From Deuterostichococcus epilithicus (taxonomy: Eukaryota > Chlorophyta > Trebouxiophyceae > Prasiolales > Stichococcaceae): 64,000 nucleotides of DNA. Location: positions 1,860,001 to 1,924,000 of the forward strand of contig JAVTLE010000001.1 in NCBI GenBank assembly GCA_033439295.1, read 5' to 3'. The notes beneath the pieces were generated by a model that saw nothing but the letters and a program-made list of their open reading frames with translations, made no database searches and had not been told where the DNA came from. Of the stretch, positions 1 through 12,064 are shown piece after piece (position 1 is the first letter of the stretch; the number at the start of each line of letters is the position of its first letter). The position numbers and the translations under genes are program-made.

Positions 1-1396
1 CAGCAGGTTCCCATCATACTTGAGAAGGTCCGGCGTCTTGTTGCAGTGACCGGACTCAGCTGTGACGCCAGTGTCCCTTGACTGTCCCCATCTCCTGCCA
101 CTGACCCCAGTCTGCGATCAGGGATCGAGGCCCCACAGTCATGCAGCCACTCAACTCAGCTGCCAAAAAGCGCACCTCCTCTTCGGGGATTTTGCCGTTG
201 CGCTCATGCAGCCAGGAGAGGAAGCCCGCCACCTCTTCATTGCGCCACATCCATGTCGGGAAGCGCTGTTGTTGCAGGTGGGCGCACACTGTGATGATCA
301 GCTGTTGTTGACCGCCATCATCATCGTTATGCGGAGGACCAGAAAGAGGTTGCGTTGCGCCTCTGACTCGCCAGCTGAGGGGCCACGACGGCAACACCAG
401 GCAGGCCACAGGTCCACGAGGAGTTACAGCCTTTGGGCAACATACCAGCACATGTGCGCACACACTACCACAGGGAGATTTGAACTTACCTTGAACTCCG
501 ACAGCGCCTCGGAAGCGTCCGCTGAGCTGACAGCGTCCTGGTCGCCCATCAGGTGCTGCACCCACAGATTTACGCGGACGGCATCCGGGAAGTCTGCATG
601 GCATGTTTGTGAATGGAAGAGCCTGAGGACAGCGAAGGTCTGCCGCAGAGCTGCGGCGAACCCTGTCAATGTCGCGGCTCACGAGCGATCAGAGCAAACA
701 CATGTGAGCCTGTGGCAAAGGCATGGTGCATGTCTGGCAAGTCCAAGTGACAATATCGGGTGCGAGGACTGCTCACTGACGGCAACCCATGCGTGAAAAA
801 GGAAACTTGCAGCCGCCTTCAGCTCCTGATAGCGGCGAAGTGGAGTGAGGTTCAAGCGTGATGCGGTAGCCGGTAGGCAGCACAGGGCTGAACATCCATT
901 CAACTACATTGGGGATCGATCAATCTAGCACGCTCGCCTGCCTCGGCGCAGATGGCATTAGAGCCGCGCTGCTTGATGAGAGACCTGGTCATTTCTGCAC
1001 GCACCTGGTAGTACTCGTGTGTGCCGTGCGACCCCTCGCCGATCAGCACCCAGTCCGCCTGTGCGGTCCCGGCAGCAGCGGCCCTTGGCATTTTCTTGGG
1101 TACGGGTGGGTGAAGACCATGCATGTGTTGAAGGCTCGCAACTGGCAGAGACAGCAGACAAATGATCAGAGGCTCAATGAGCGAGCATGCCGCCAGCACA
1201 TCATGGGCAAGCCTTGGATGCTGCGGCTGCGTCACAAGGTGCAGCTGGGAGCAGCGCCAGAGAGCTGACGGACCTGCTCCGGGATCAAGTCCAGCAGCTG
1301 CTGCGCCGCTGAGTCCGACTTCAGTGGGAAGGCTGCCGCCTTCAGCGCCTCGACCACCTTGTTGCTGGCAGACGGCTGCTTTGACGGCGCAGCCAT
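1..1396 (-). CDS. Erythromycin esterase family protein, copy 1 (partial, runs off left edge)
   Basis: Several exons on the minus strand match the erythromycin esterase/EreA-like hydrolase family (PF05139). From the ATG at 1394-1396 the first exon gives a helical leader ([20 protein letters not shown]). The next (about 1107-950) has [17 protein letters not shown] with the family's first histidine motif (GE-x-SHG). Then comes [13 protein letters not shown] (about 594-490), and [20 protein letters not shown] followed by NGKIPEEE (about 270-163), ending at a GTGCGC donor. The remaining two thirds, including the second histidine motif (AHNSH in copy 2), lie beyond the window. In bacteria the family includes macrolide esterases, but eukaryotic members have unknown substrates, so antibiotic hydrolysis should not be assumed. 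The exon order and the phase at the EA|D-FPDA junction match copy 2, so this is a tandem paralogue. Confidence 0.75.
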
Positions 1397-2495
1397 GGTG
1401 CCAGTGCCGGTGCCGGTGCCACTGCTGGCTGCGACCGCAACGTCGGCTCTCGTCGGACTGCTCTCTGAAACTTTCAGGGCTCTTAAGCCAGAAGGGGCTG
1501 GCAGACGGGCCTGCAGGGTGGTTCTGCACATGGTTGGGAGAGGCAGCTGCTCAGCTGCGCGCACACCCAGCAGCACCTGTCGCACTGCGAGTGGCACCGC
1601 CAGTTCCAGGAGAAGTTGCAGCAGGTTGGCAGAGCGTCACCTTCGTGAACACCGCTGTGTCTTCTTCTGCAGGCTGTCCAGCAGGTTCCGTGCTGTGCAA
1701 TGCGAATTGCAGATCCTTGGACAGGCCTACTTTGCAGCATGCTCAGAGCACGCTGGATGTCTCGACCAGCATGTCACGACAAGAAAGGAGATTGGAAAAG
1801 AGGTCGGAACTTTGCAATTCCACCGCGGAGTTCGACCAGCACACAACCGGTTGATAATATGACCCGGCAAGGCTCGGCTGCAGGCGCCGGTCCATTATGA
1901 AAGACTGATGGAGTGGCTGATGCAGCAGCGGTTTGTGGGAGGTGAACAGATCGTGCATGGCTAGATCTACACAGAAAGGTAAGAAAATTACACGAATGCT
2001 CACAACATCGAACAGGGACAGTATGAACATGAGAGCAAGCGGGCAAAGCTGCTGCACAAATCGTGAATCGTGCGGCGCCATCTGGGTGCTGCCTGAACAC
2101 CTGTTGTGGCCAAGGCGCTCCATGACGTTCCCATTGGGTGATCAGACATCACATATATACGACGTGTACAGACAAGCAAACATTGGTCAGTACACTAAGT
2201 CAGATGCAGGATGAAGGCGTGAGCCTTCGCTGAAGCGCCACTGTGTCTGGCGATGGTACTCCGGGGTCCAGTGATTTTGGTTTCTCCGCCTCAAGTTCGC
2301 AGAAGCGTCATGCTCCATCCGTTCCGACCTGCTTCTGCCGCCAGCTGCGCAAAAGCCGCTGCGAGCCCCGCTACAGCCACCAGAGCTCAATCTCGTCGGC
2401 CAATCATAGCCGGGCGGCCCTGCTCGCCAGACACGGGCTCTAGACGGGCGTCACGAACACCGCGGCCCAGACTTGGCGAGGCCCGCGCACAGGTT

Positions 2496-5400
2496 CTACA
2501 CGCCAAAGGGGAAGGTGCCGGGGCCGCCGCCCGCCTTTGCCTGCTTGCCGTCCTGTTTGCCATCCTCCTCCTTGCCGTCCTCCACGCCGTTCTCCTGCTT
2601 GTCGTCCTCCTGCTTGTCGCCATTGAGGTCACCATCCTTGCCGGTGGTGTCGCCCTCTAGCGGCGTGATGGCTGACGAGGTGGTGCGGAAGACCAGGAGG
2701 TCGAACTGGCGCTCCAGCTGTGCAGCGCATTCCGATGCTGGCGTCAGTTGTCCAGGTGACTCGTGCGAGAAAACGGTGCACATGCAGTGCGTGTAGGGAT
2801 TGAACACAGCTTCCGATCGGCTGCTGATGACAAGAAGCTGCTGATGGCGGGTCGTGCAGGCGTTGCGAAAGCAGCAGTGCGCACCCATGAGGTGAAGTAG
2901 TGCGAGCTTTTTTCGATCTCGGGGTCCGACCTCTGCACACAAGCGAGGAAACTATTCAGAGGACACGACCCTTCTGCTCAGAGGGATTGCAAGCCGACGA
3001 CATGCGCATTGCAGACTGCGACGCCTAGAGTGCTAAGCAAGCAGGATGCCACTTGGACGCAGCTTCTGGCGCCATCAGACCGTCCAGGGCAGCCGCCTGC
3101 AGCGCTGGCCTGGCCAGGTGGCAGCGGCTGTTCCTGTCCTGATCACGGGAGGGCCCTCCGCGCATTGCGTATTGGGCCCATGCCAAGGCTTCCCTTTCAG
3201 GTTCAGACGAACATCCCACAAGGAACGGAGCTGAGAACTCTCATCCCTGCCCGGTCCCGCCTGGGCAGCACCTGGTAAATGACACCCACGGAGCGCTGCA
3301 GCCGTGACTGCTTGAAGACCGCCGACAGCTCCGGCGATGCGTCCCGCATGTTAAGTCCGAAGGTGGGGATGCCCACCTCGTGGAGCACCGCCTCGTGGCT
3401 GCCTGCGGGCGGCCATGCAATCGGTTCGTGCTCATTGGGAGGCGCCCTGTTGGGCAATCACAGCGCGAGGCGCGGCTGTTGCGCGGCTGTGGGGAGCATC
3501 TTCCGGCAGAAGTAGCGTTGCAACTGCCGCTTGCACGGCATCCTCGATTGCAGGCAAGCAAAGCAAAGCCGCGCACCGTCTATGGGGGTCGTCAGGTCCA
3601 TGATCTTGGCATCGCCGCCCCACTCGTCTGCCGCCGCCACCTGGCCGTGATACCTACGCAGGGCGGCAGCGATGAACCGAAGAAAAGAGAAAAATTCTGT
3701 GGGTGGGGAGTCTGTCTTGATTGCCGAGCAGAACAAGACAGCTGATGTTGCGACTGGCCGCAACACTGTGCAGCGGTTCCACGGACAACGCCCTGAACCA
3801 CTCCTCGGGCATGCCGCAGGCAGGCGGGCCAAGGGCAGGGGAAGCACAGATGATGCGCAGGACGCTAGCGGCGGCAGAGGCCGCACCCAATCTGCCCGAC
3901 GTTGAAGACCTTGTCCTCCCCATACTTTTCCCGCAGCAGCTGGCCCAGGTTGACCTCGCCTCGTCGGCGCCCCATGCACGTGTCGCGGGCGTCACCGACA
4001 TGCGAGTTGTGGGCCCCTGCAGGACGTGAGGAGACTAGTGAGAGGCGAGGCGGTAGCGTGTTCGCCATTTGCACGAGCCATATGTCGGGACTGGCAAAGA
4101 AACAAACACAGCCACGAGAAGCGCAGCCTGTCCCGAATTGCGGTCATGACATATGCAACCTGCGCCTGCCACTCGACCGGCGGCTGTCTGTGGCAGGCAT
4201 CTTTACCCCTCTCAATGACCTCATGCGATGTGGAGTTTTAGGTCTGAAGAGCTTTGGACTTTGGAGAAGAACAAGACGCACAGACGACGACTTTGGGGTT
4301 GGCGTCTCGCGAGCGGAGGTGGTCCGCCACGAGGCCTGCTGTCTCCGCCATGTGCTTGTCCCGGATGTTCCAGGTCAGCTCTGATGCAAAGAACATGGAC
4401 CTGTAGTAGCTCTGCAGGCGGCCAGAGACAGCTCATGTCAGCCATGGTCCAGCAAAGGGCGGCGGTGCAAAAAGCAGCTGCCAACAAGAGCGACGGCGCG
4501 AAAGGGCCTGTGAACGATTGAGCGCATCCAGGCGACAGAGTGAGAACGCTTGCACGACGGCTCACTTCTGCTGCCTTGACGATCCTGGCGTTGCTGACGG
4601 CCGCAAACGCCGCCTCCTCCTCTGCGAGCTTGCCCTGCACCTCGTGTTTGCGCTTGCCCACCTGAAGCACACATGCAGCCACTGTCACATGAAGCATAAG
4701 CTTTTGGTGTCCAAGCCTGCTGCTTCTCAATCTCAAATCCCACTCCCTCTTGTGCGCAGGTCACGACACCCGGGTACGATACCCCGAAAGAGCGAAATGC
4801 AGGATCAGGAGTAGCAGTGGCACTGCTGTGATGTGCTTACTCTGCATCACAATGATTCAGCTTGCGGCATTTTGCAAGGGAAAGGGGGACTTCGTGTCTG
4901 GGCAATGAAATGTCCTTTGAACGGCACAACGCGCCGGCAACAAAGCGCTGCTGTGTGCGCAGGCCGACAGCCAAGGATGATGTGAGTTGAAATGTACACA
5001 CCTCTTCGAGCAGCTCCACCAGTGCGCCGACGGCGTCGGCCTCGCAGCTGGTGTTGCCCTTGGCCAGGGAAAAAGCGTAGCTGATAGCGTCCGCGCCGAA
5101 CCTGCAGGAACTCAGCGTGTCAGACCCGTACCTGCACACAAGGCAAGTATTTGAACACGCTAGGTGTCTGGCAAGGGGTGTCTGGCAGCACGCGGCATGC
5201 AGCAACAACAGCTGCTGAGGCTACAGGCAGACCCAGGGCTGTGAAGTGTGATTCTGAAAGCAGACGCAGATCGTGCTGTGGCATCCGTGATTGATGGCAC
5301 GCCTCAGCCCTCGCAGCATTTCCGGCTTCAGGACAGCGGCACGGCAGTACCTGTGTCATGCATTCCCCCAGCAGGAACGCGACGCCGCAATTGATGGCCC

Positions 5401-7165
5401 CAGTAGCCTCTCAATCACGCAGGAGGGTTTTGCGCCAGCAGACAAGGGCGGGGGGGGAGCGTACTTGTCGAAGCAGCCGTAGCGCTTGTGCGCCCGCTTC
5501 GCAGCGTCAGGGTCCACCTTCTCCAGATACTTGATGACCGCATCCGTGGAGGCCGCCAGCGAGTAGATGTCCTGTACAGCCGCACAGACAACCTAACAGT
5601 CTACCTGACACACACCTCAGCGATGCTGTGGGCCGTTTTACCTGGCTGGCCTGTTTTGCACGCCAGAATGTGCAGAATGGAAGGGGAGATCCGGATTGAA
5701 GCAACATAGTCCTGTGTCGTGCTCGGATGAGAGCAATCCCCATGTGGGTGGAGAGCTCAATGCCTCTCCACATGGCAGGACGCGCATTCGAACGATTGCT
5801 GCTTGTCAGCCCCAGATTTGAGAACCGTGGGGAGGACCCTGTCTCACCATGCCGTAGAAGCCGACATTGCGCTCCCGCTTCTGCAAGCAAGCACAGTCCA
5901 AGTGAGGGAAGCTTGCTTGCTCTGTAAGACTCTCGCAGTGCATGGCCCAACCGCGATGCTCTGCACACGTACGGAGCTGCAGCGGCTGGGAGGCTGCCAG
6001 CGGCTGCAAGCTATGGTGGGTTATGGGCAAACAGCAGCATGCCTGATGGCTAAACATACTCAGCCACCCATACATGGAGCAGACAGGACTGACAACGTTG
6101 ACTGGCCAGCAGTCACGCAGGAGCCACATCCTGAAGCTGCGCCGCTCGAGTGTCCCGCCGTCGCGATGCCGCAGCATGATTGAGCACCACACCTGGTCTT
6201 GTGCTACCCCAGCATTATGGGCGTGCAGCCACTGAAGGAAGTTGACGACCTCCCGATTGCGCCACATCCATGTCGGAAAGCGCTGCAGCGCACGGGATGG
6301 CAGGTCGGCGCATGGGAGCTGTGACACCTTCCAGACTCCCGCTGGCGTGGGTGTCGCAATGAGTCCGGCATGGAGGGGCAGGTCGGCGCATGGGAGGCTG
6401 TGAAGCGTTCCAAAGCCATGCTGGTGGCGCAATGCAGAAGACTCCCGGGCCACCGGCCCCCAGGCTGAGAACGGGCTTACCGTAAAATTTGACAGCGCCT
6501 CCTCCGCTGTCTTGTCACGGGCACTCAGCCCCTGCGCCCACAGGTTGACGCGGAAGGCGTCGGGGAAATCTGCAGTCAAGAAAACACGAGGCACCTTTAG
6601 AGCGGGGAGTCTAAGAGCCGCTGCCAATGCTGCTGGTTTCATGGGTCGAACGAACACGTCACGCTTGAAGCCGTTGCTGCAGCTGCACGTGGCGTCCACA
6701 CAGGCGCCACCCTGGTAGCGAGGTCCTTATTGCGGGTACGAGCCTGGAGCGCATCATGCATCATAAAGCGGCAGCGCCGCAGCTTCAAGTGCATCCCACA
6801 CAGGCGCCCCCCTGCCCACAGTCAGTCTGAAAAGCAGCATGCATGAGCGGGTGCGGCGCCAGCGCCGCACCTGCCTCGGTCGCCACGGCAGAGAAGCCGC
6901 GCTGCTCGATGAGCAGCTTGGTGAGGTCCGAGCGCAGCTGGAAGCACTCGTGGTTGCCGTGCGACGTCTCCCCAATCAGCACCCATTCCGCCTCCTCCGG
7001 AATGTGCCGCAGCAGCACGTCAGCCACATCCTTGCTCTCGTCCAACGGAATTGCTGCATTCTGCAAAATCTCGACGCTGTTCTCTGGCGTCGACGCGCCC
7101 AGAAAGTTGCTAGGCTTTAAGGCTGCCAACCGCTGCCGGACGGCGTCCGCGGATGCCTCGAGCAT
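2496..7165 (-). CDS. Erythromycin esterase family protein, copy 2 (complete-looking)
   Basis: A multi-exon gene whose pieces line up in order with the erythromycin esterase fold. The start ATG is at 7163-7165. EWVLIGETSHGNHE contains the first catalytic-type His. VATEA joins DFPDAFRVNLWAQ across an intron in correct phase (G|AT). Next come [27 protein letters not shown] joined to DIYSLAASTDAVIKYLEKVD (about 5575-5463), the ELLEEV exon (about 5137-5003), EEEAAFAAVSNARIVKAAE (about 4640-4570), YYRSMFFASELTWNIRDKHM (about 4415), AHNSHVGDARDTCMGRR with the second His motif (about 4010), GQVAAADEWGGDAKIM (about 3650), HEAVLHEVGIPTFGLNMR and RLQRSVGVIYQ (about 3400-3270), and PEIEKSSHYFTS (about 2920). 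The last exon, QFDLLVFRTTSSAITPLEGD, has a low-complexity Asp/Lys/Gly tail to a stop at 2496. All signature His/Glu motifs are present. No clear signal peptide is seen. The substrate is unknown. Confidence 0.85.
6299..6396. repeat. Short intronic direct repeat in esterase copy 2
   Basis: A 20-bp sequence beginning GGCAGGTCGGCGCATG occurs at 6299-6318 and again exactly at 6377-6396, 78 bp apart. Both copies lie just downstream of the exon encoding FPTWMWRN, inside the intron. Confidence 0.8.
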
Positions 7166-7676
7166 TGAGTGAGCTTGCCGGCGCCGCGTCTGGTGCAGAT
7201 GAGATGAATAAATGGACTATGCCTCGGGTATCAGAGATTTAGTTCAACTGGCATGTCAGGTTGGATCGACGTGTCAGCCAATCGTGATCTGCTGTGGCAT
7301 CAGACGCTGTGCGAAAGCTGCAAGATTGCTGCACGTGATGCTAGCGAGCAGGTTGGGCAGGGCTTCTTCGACGGGTGCGCGTGCGCAAAGCCTGAAGCGG
7401 TGTACGAGCTGCTTGCGATCGTCTTGACAGATCAAGACGCCTACATATGCAGTATCACGCGATGGAACGCGCTTGTCAAAGAAGGTTTTGCTCCGGACTG
7501 CCAGCTTCCAAGCAGGTGCACGTCTACAGCGCGTCGTCTGGTGTGCGAACCTGAGAAGTGTCATTTGCCGTCGACAATCTTCCATAGGCAATCTCGCGCT
7601 GAGGCCGACGACGCGGGAAGTTTCGTGGTTAAAATGAAACGTCGACTAGGTCACGATGTTTACTGCCCGGCGGCGC

Positions 7677-10600
7677 TCATGGGCCGCCTGCACCTAAAGC
7701 TCCCAGCAGTCCAGGAAGGTCGACCTTTTCAGCTCGATGCCGTGCAAGCAGCAGCTGCAGTTCTGTGCCGCCGCACTGGGCCAGGAGGCCGGCGACGCGC
7801 ACGATAGGCAGCGGGTCTCCCTTGGCGGGCGGGTGCTGGCAAGCGCCTGATTTTGCGTCGCCAGTTTCCTCTTCGTACATGGCCTGTGAACGCAGACGTG
7901 AGGGTTCTACGAAGACTTCAAGGCAGCTCGCTGAACTGGCGGCCGGCAATGTGGCAGCCACAGGGGCGTCTGGCACTGACAGGCATCATATGCCGGGAGT
8001 GCTGGGCGTTGCAAGAAGGCGCGCGGTCAGCCGAAACAAATGAACACCCTCAGTAACGGGCAGCGGGGCCGCGCCTCCAGGTGTTCCCACAGCAGACCCG
8101 CGTGCGCCGGGATGCGCGGCCAGCAGGTCTCCACCAGCGTCTCCAGCGCCGCCAGGGCCCCGCCCCGCGTGGGCCGCCCGCGCGCATGCAGCCAGCCCAG
8201 CAGCAGCGGCATGAGGCGCGCAAAGTGGCGCACCACCACGGCCCCCAGCGCCTGTGGCGCATCGCAGACACTTCAAGTGATACAGGGGGTTTTCCTGAAA
8301 GGATCAACACCGACGGTTGCACCGATGGGGACTGAGCGGCGGCCTTACAGATGCCGGGCTGGCAGGTCGCCTCAGCCCTCCAGGCAGGCACTCAGTGCTT
8401 GGCGGTTGGGCCGCGGCCTGGATGCTGCGTATCTGGCTTAATGACAAGCAAAGCTCCTGGCGGCACATCAAAGCACCAGGGCGCCAGTCTCGCACGCGGC
8501 CGAAGTGACGCCGCCTCAAATCGCAGCTCAGGAGACCGAGATCAGGGTTCAGGGTTCAAGGTTGAGAGCATGAGAAAGGGCGGAGCCGCTGAGGGGCGGC
8601 CCGGCGCACCTGCAGAACTGGCCGCACAGCGGCCAGCCACACCGCGCTGTGCGCGTCCTTGTGACCGTGCATCTCGGCCTCGCCCAGCATCGCTTGCAGC
8701 ACCTTTTCATAGCCGCGCGCCCAGGGGTCCACGCCTGCAGGGAACACCCAACCGGCAGCTGGTCCGCCAGCTGCAGGGGCTGACGGCACGACAGCGATGA
8801 CGACCACGGCAGGCAGATGGCTGCGCGTCGCCCACATGCCCGTTTTGTCAGCAGTGTCTGTTGACCGGGGTGGACGAAGGAGACTGGGAGGCGGCGGCAT
8901 CGCAAAACGGAATCACTGCAGCAGGCAGCGCAGATTGCAGCGGCAGATCAACGTTTCTCACCCTCCACTGCCACGACCAGGCGGCATGCGGCCGGCGCTG
9001 CGGCCGGCCACACCCGCTCGTCCGCCGCCGACACCATGCGGACTGCGGTGTCCACCAGCAGCTCGCGGTGCCACGCCAGCACGTCCGGCGGCCCGGCGGC
9101 CGCCAGATGGTGGAGTGCCCACATGCCTGTGCAGCGGCCGCGAAATGCACAAGCACACCTTGAATGGGACTTTTTCGCATTGCATTCGTTGAGGTCAATG
9201 CAGCGCCATGCAGCGTCATGCAACTTGCGTCGGCGCCAAGGGTCGTTCAAGCATGCTCCAGGCGGGATGTGCATTTGCAGAACAATTGCTCCCAGATTGC
9301 GGCCGGTCTGACCGCGGCCGGTAGCGCCAGCACTGTGCCGCAAAAGCCGAGGCCGGCAGCGCACCAGCGCGCTGCACCACCGGCGTGGGGTCGTCGGTGA
9401 AGGCCAGCAGCACTGGCAGCACGGTGTCAACGGCAGCGCCGGCAGAACCGCCCTCCAACGCACACACGGTCCAGGCCACCCGCCGCGCCGCCTGTGCCCG
9501 CTCGAAGTCGCCGGGGCCTGCGCCAAGAGAGGGCAGCGCGATCTCCCATCCCGCCTTGGGCAGCCTCGAACCACCTCACACCAGGCCGAATATATTCAAT
9601 CTCATATGCAGCAGTGGAGAAGGCATGGTGGGCAATGTCGTCGGGCAGATCGCCGGCAGCTGTGGACATCAGACCTTTCGATCCCTCCCTCAGAGGGGTC
9701 AGGACTTTGGATGCTGGACCTTGCAATACAATACGCGTTCGGAATCGCGCTTGCTGTCTTCCAGAGGCATCGCTCGGAGGGTGGAGGCCACCTGCATAGG
9801 TTTCATAGTCGGGGAAGCGCTGTGTTTGCGGCTTGCGGTGCAGGATGGCCGGCCGCAGCGCCGCCAGCAGCGCCGGCAGCAGGCATACCAGCAGCCGTTG
9901 CACCTGCGGTGGGTGTTCAGAAGGCAATTGCATTTCGTGTCTGATACTGTGTCCAAAGGCTGCATGAAGAGCTGCGATGCACCTGTCAGATTAAGCTTGT
10001 TTCAAGCATCCTCGGTGGGCAATGGATGCAGCCGCAGCGCCTGCTATATGAGGTTCGTGACACAAAGCTGAGGCACCTCCTGAGTTCAAGGGCGAGGACC
10101 ATCACTGGCTAGCTAAGGCGCTGCGGTCCTGAGCGTGTGAAGGAACTCTGGTGTCTCGAATCTGGGCTTACCTCGACGCTAACAGCCGGGCAATGCTGCT
10201 CGCCGCCGCCAGTCTCACCCAATGCAGCGGTCTGCGCCGGTGCGGCACCTGCGGCCTGGGCGCCGAGCAGGGCCGCACGCTGCCGGGCGGAGGCCGCAGG
10301 CTGCAGCAGCAGCGCCGCCAGCGGGGCCAGAGCACGCAGCGCTGCGGCATCCGTGCCCGCAGTGACCCAGGCGCCCTGTGTGCCGGCAAGAAGCAGGCGT
10401 CAGCAAATGGCCTCAAATTGCGCGCTCCGCTCCCTGTGTGCCGCATATGAGGCCATCCAGCTGACAAGGGGCTCGGACACGTTTGGGGAAACTGTTCAAC
10501 GATTAGCTGGCGGCTCCACGTTCAGCTCTGAAGCAAGGCGTCCCCTGCCCACAACATTCATCCAGCCTGGAACTCATGGCTGCAGGCTTGTATCTGCAGC

Positions 10601-11211
10601 GGCGCAGGACTGGCTCCCACATCCAGACGGCCGTTGACGGCGTACAGCGCGCAGGCAGACAGCAGCTGTGCCGCATTCAGCCGCGGCGGCGTCTCCGGCT
10701 CGTCTGTAATCTCCTGAATCAGCCGCGCCGCCCGCATCTCTTCTGCCGTGCCGCCGCCCTCGCCGCCGGCGGCAGCAGGATTGCGTAAGGTGACCAAAGG
10801 CACAGATGGCCCCCAGTCGACCTGCTCAGGCGACGTCAGGGCGGACGTGGCATCCGCCAGGCCTGAGAGTGCTGCTGCGGCGGCTTTGCTGTGGCCGGCA
10901 GCGGCATGCCGATCACTGCCGACCGGGTCGCAGGGCGATCCAATGGCATCAGCAAAGGTGGCCTCCGGCGGCGTCGGCACTGCAGCTAGGGCGCACAAGG
11001 CGGCAGCGACTGCCGCATCGCCTTGTGTTGAGGTGTGCGCGGCGTCTGCGGCTGGTGCGCCGGCCTGCGGCAGGCTGCCTGAGTGGCGCTGCGGCGGTGC
11101 TGCCTCACATTGCGGCGCACTGGAGACGTAGGTGTTGGAGTCTGTCTCGGTGTGCACGGGGTCAACGTCATCTAGCTCTACTATCAGCGGCCGGGCGTGA
11201 GGCCGCTGCAT
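7677..11211 (-). CDS. TTI2: TTI2-like HEAT-repeat protein (TTT complex subunit)
   Basis: Minus-strand gene starting at the ATG at 11209-11211. The first exon (to about 10620) is an Ala/Asp-rich region ending AAEEMRAARLIQEITDEP and LLSACALYAVNGRL. Downstream exons are HEAT-like helices: WVTAGTDAAALRALAPLAAL (about 10370-10200), VQRLLVCLLPALLAALRPA (about 9900-9830), TVLPVLLAFTDDPTPVVQRA (about 9430-9370), WALHHLAAAGPPDVLAWHRE (about 9125), and VDPWARGYEKVLQAMLGEAE (about 8730). Two final exons are the most diagnostic: VVVRHFARLMPLLLGWLH with LETLVETCWPRIP (about 8240-8060), and RVAGLLAQCGGTELQLLLA (about 7800), ending at 7677. These match the Tti2 family (PF10521), where a conserved HTWPR-like helix follows the RHLxRL helix. 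TTI2 works with TELO2 and TTI1 as an HSP90 co-chaperone for PIKK kinases (ATM, ATR, mTOR). The neighbouring LIG4 also acts in DNA repair, but this is probably coincidence. Confidence 0.7.
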
Positions 11212-12064
11212 GGTGCCAGCAATCAGGACTGTGTTGAGACGCCGTCAGGTGCGCAGCTGGGTAGGTGAGCAGGTACGGGACGCAAGCACGCGCAAGGTCA
11301 GCGAGCCGCAAATGCAAATCGATGACATGAATACGGCTGATCAACTCATGCGTTTACCATGCAGTGCGACTCTCAGTTTCACGACATCTGGGCTTTCTGC
11401 GCTGGGGCCTGGGGGCCTGGGGCCTGGCAGAGTTTCTGGTTGGCAGTCATTGCATCACGCTCACCGCTGTATATGGGATAGAATAATTGCGGTACGACAG
11501 CCAGAGACACTCGGCACCAACGACCTCGATCGATTGTGTTGTGATGCTCATGAAATTTGATTCAACAGGTGCTTTGGTCGGTCAGTCGGGCGTAAAATTT
11601 GCGGTTCTTTCGGCTTCTTGCGGCCAGCTTCAGACTATATCGCTGCCTCATGTGACGCATCTCGCACAACTCTGAAGCTGGTGCCCTCCTGGCCGCGCAT
11701 CTGGCATGGCCTGTCAGGCCAGGTAGTAGAATCATGCAGATCGAACAGGCGGGCAGTGTAGCATCGGCGGGAGAGTTGCCGTTCATCGAAATTGCACGCT
11801 GTTCAAAGCCTGCAACGCCAGCGCTGGTGCTGCAGCGCCGCAGCGGCTGGTGCATGCCTTCTGCCGAGCGCACGTGCGGCGCGGCACCGATCCGTTTCCC
11901 ATCGTCAGGCTGCTCCTGCCCCAGGTGGACGGTGCTCGTGATGTTGCAAGATATGCGTAGTCCATTGCATCAGTTTGTTGACGTCAAGTATAGATCTTCA
12001 CATAACAATGACAAAAAAAATCAATAATTGTTCAGATTTTTGATCAGCGCCGCTGCGAGTGCAG
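11212..12064. other. Intergenic region between divergent TTI2-like gene and LIG4-like remnant
   Basis: About 850 bp with no convincing exon on either strand. It contains the 5' flank of the TTI2-like gene, an AT-richer stretch near 11995-12040 including an A-run, and the acceptor that opens the first LIG4-like exon (AG at 12063-12064). I see no recognisable upstream exons of the ligase paralogue here. Confidence 0.5.

Noticed and set aside
1-7165. Interpretation as antibiotic-resistance genes or bacterial contamination
   Set aside because: Both copies are split by several spliceosomal introns with algal-type borders, so they are native nuclear genes. The substrate cannot be inferred from the family name.
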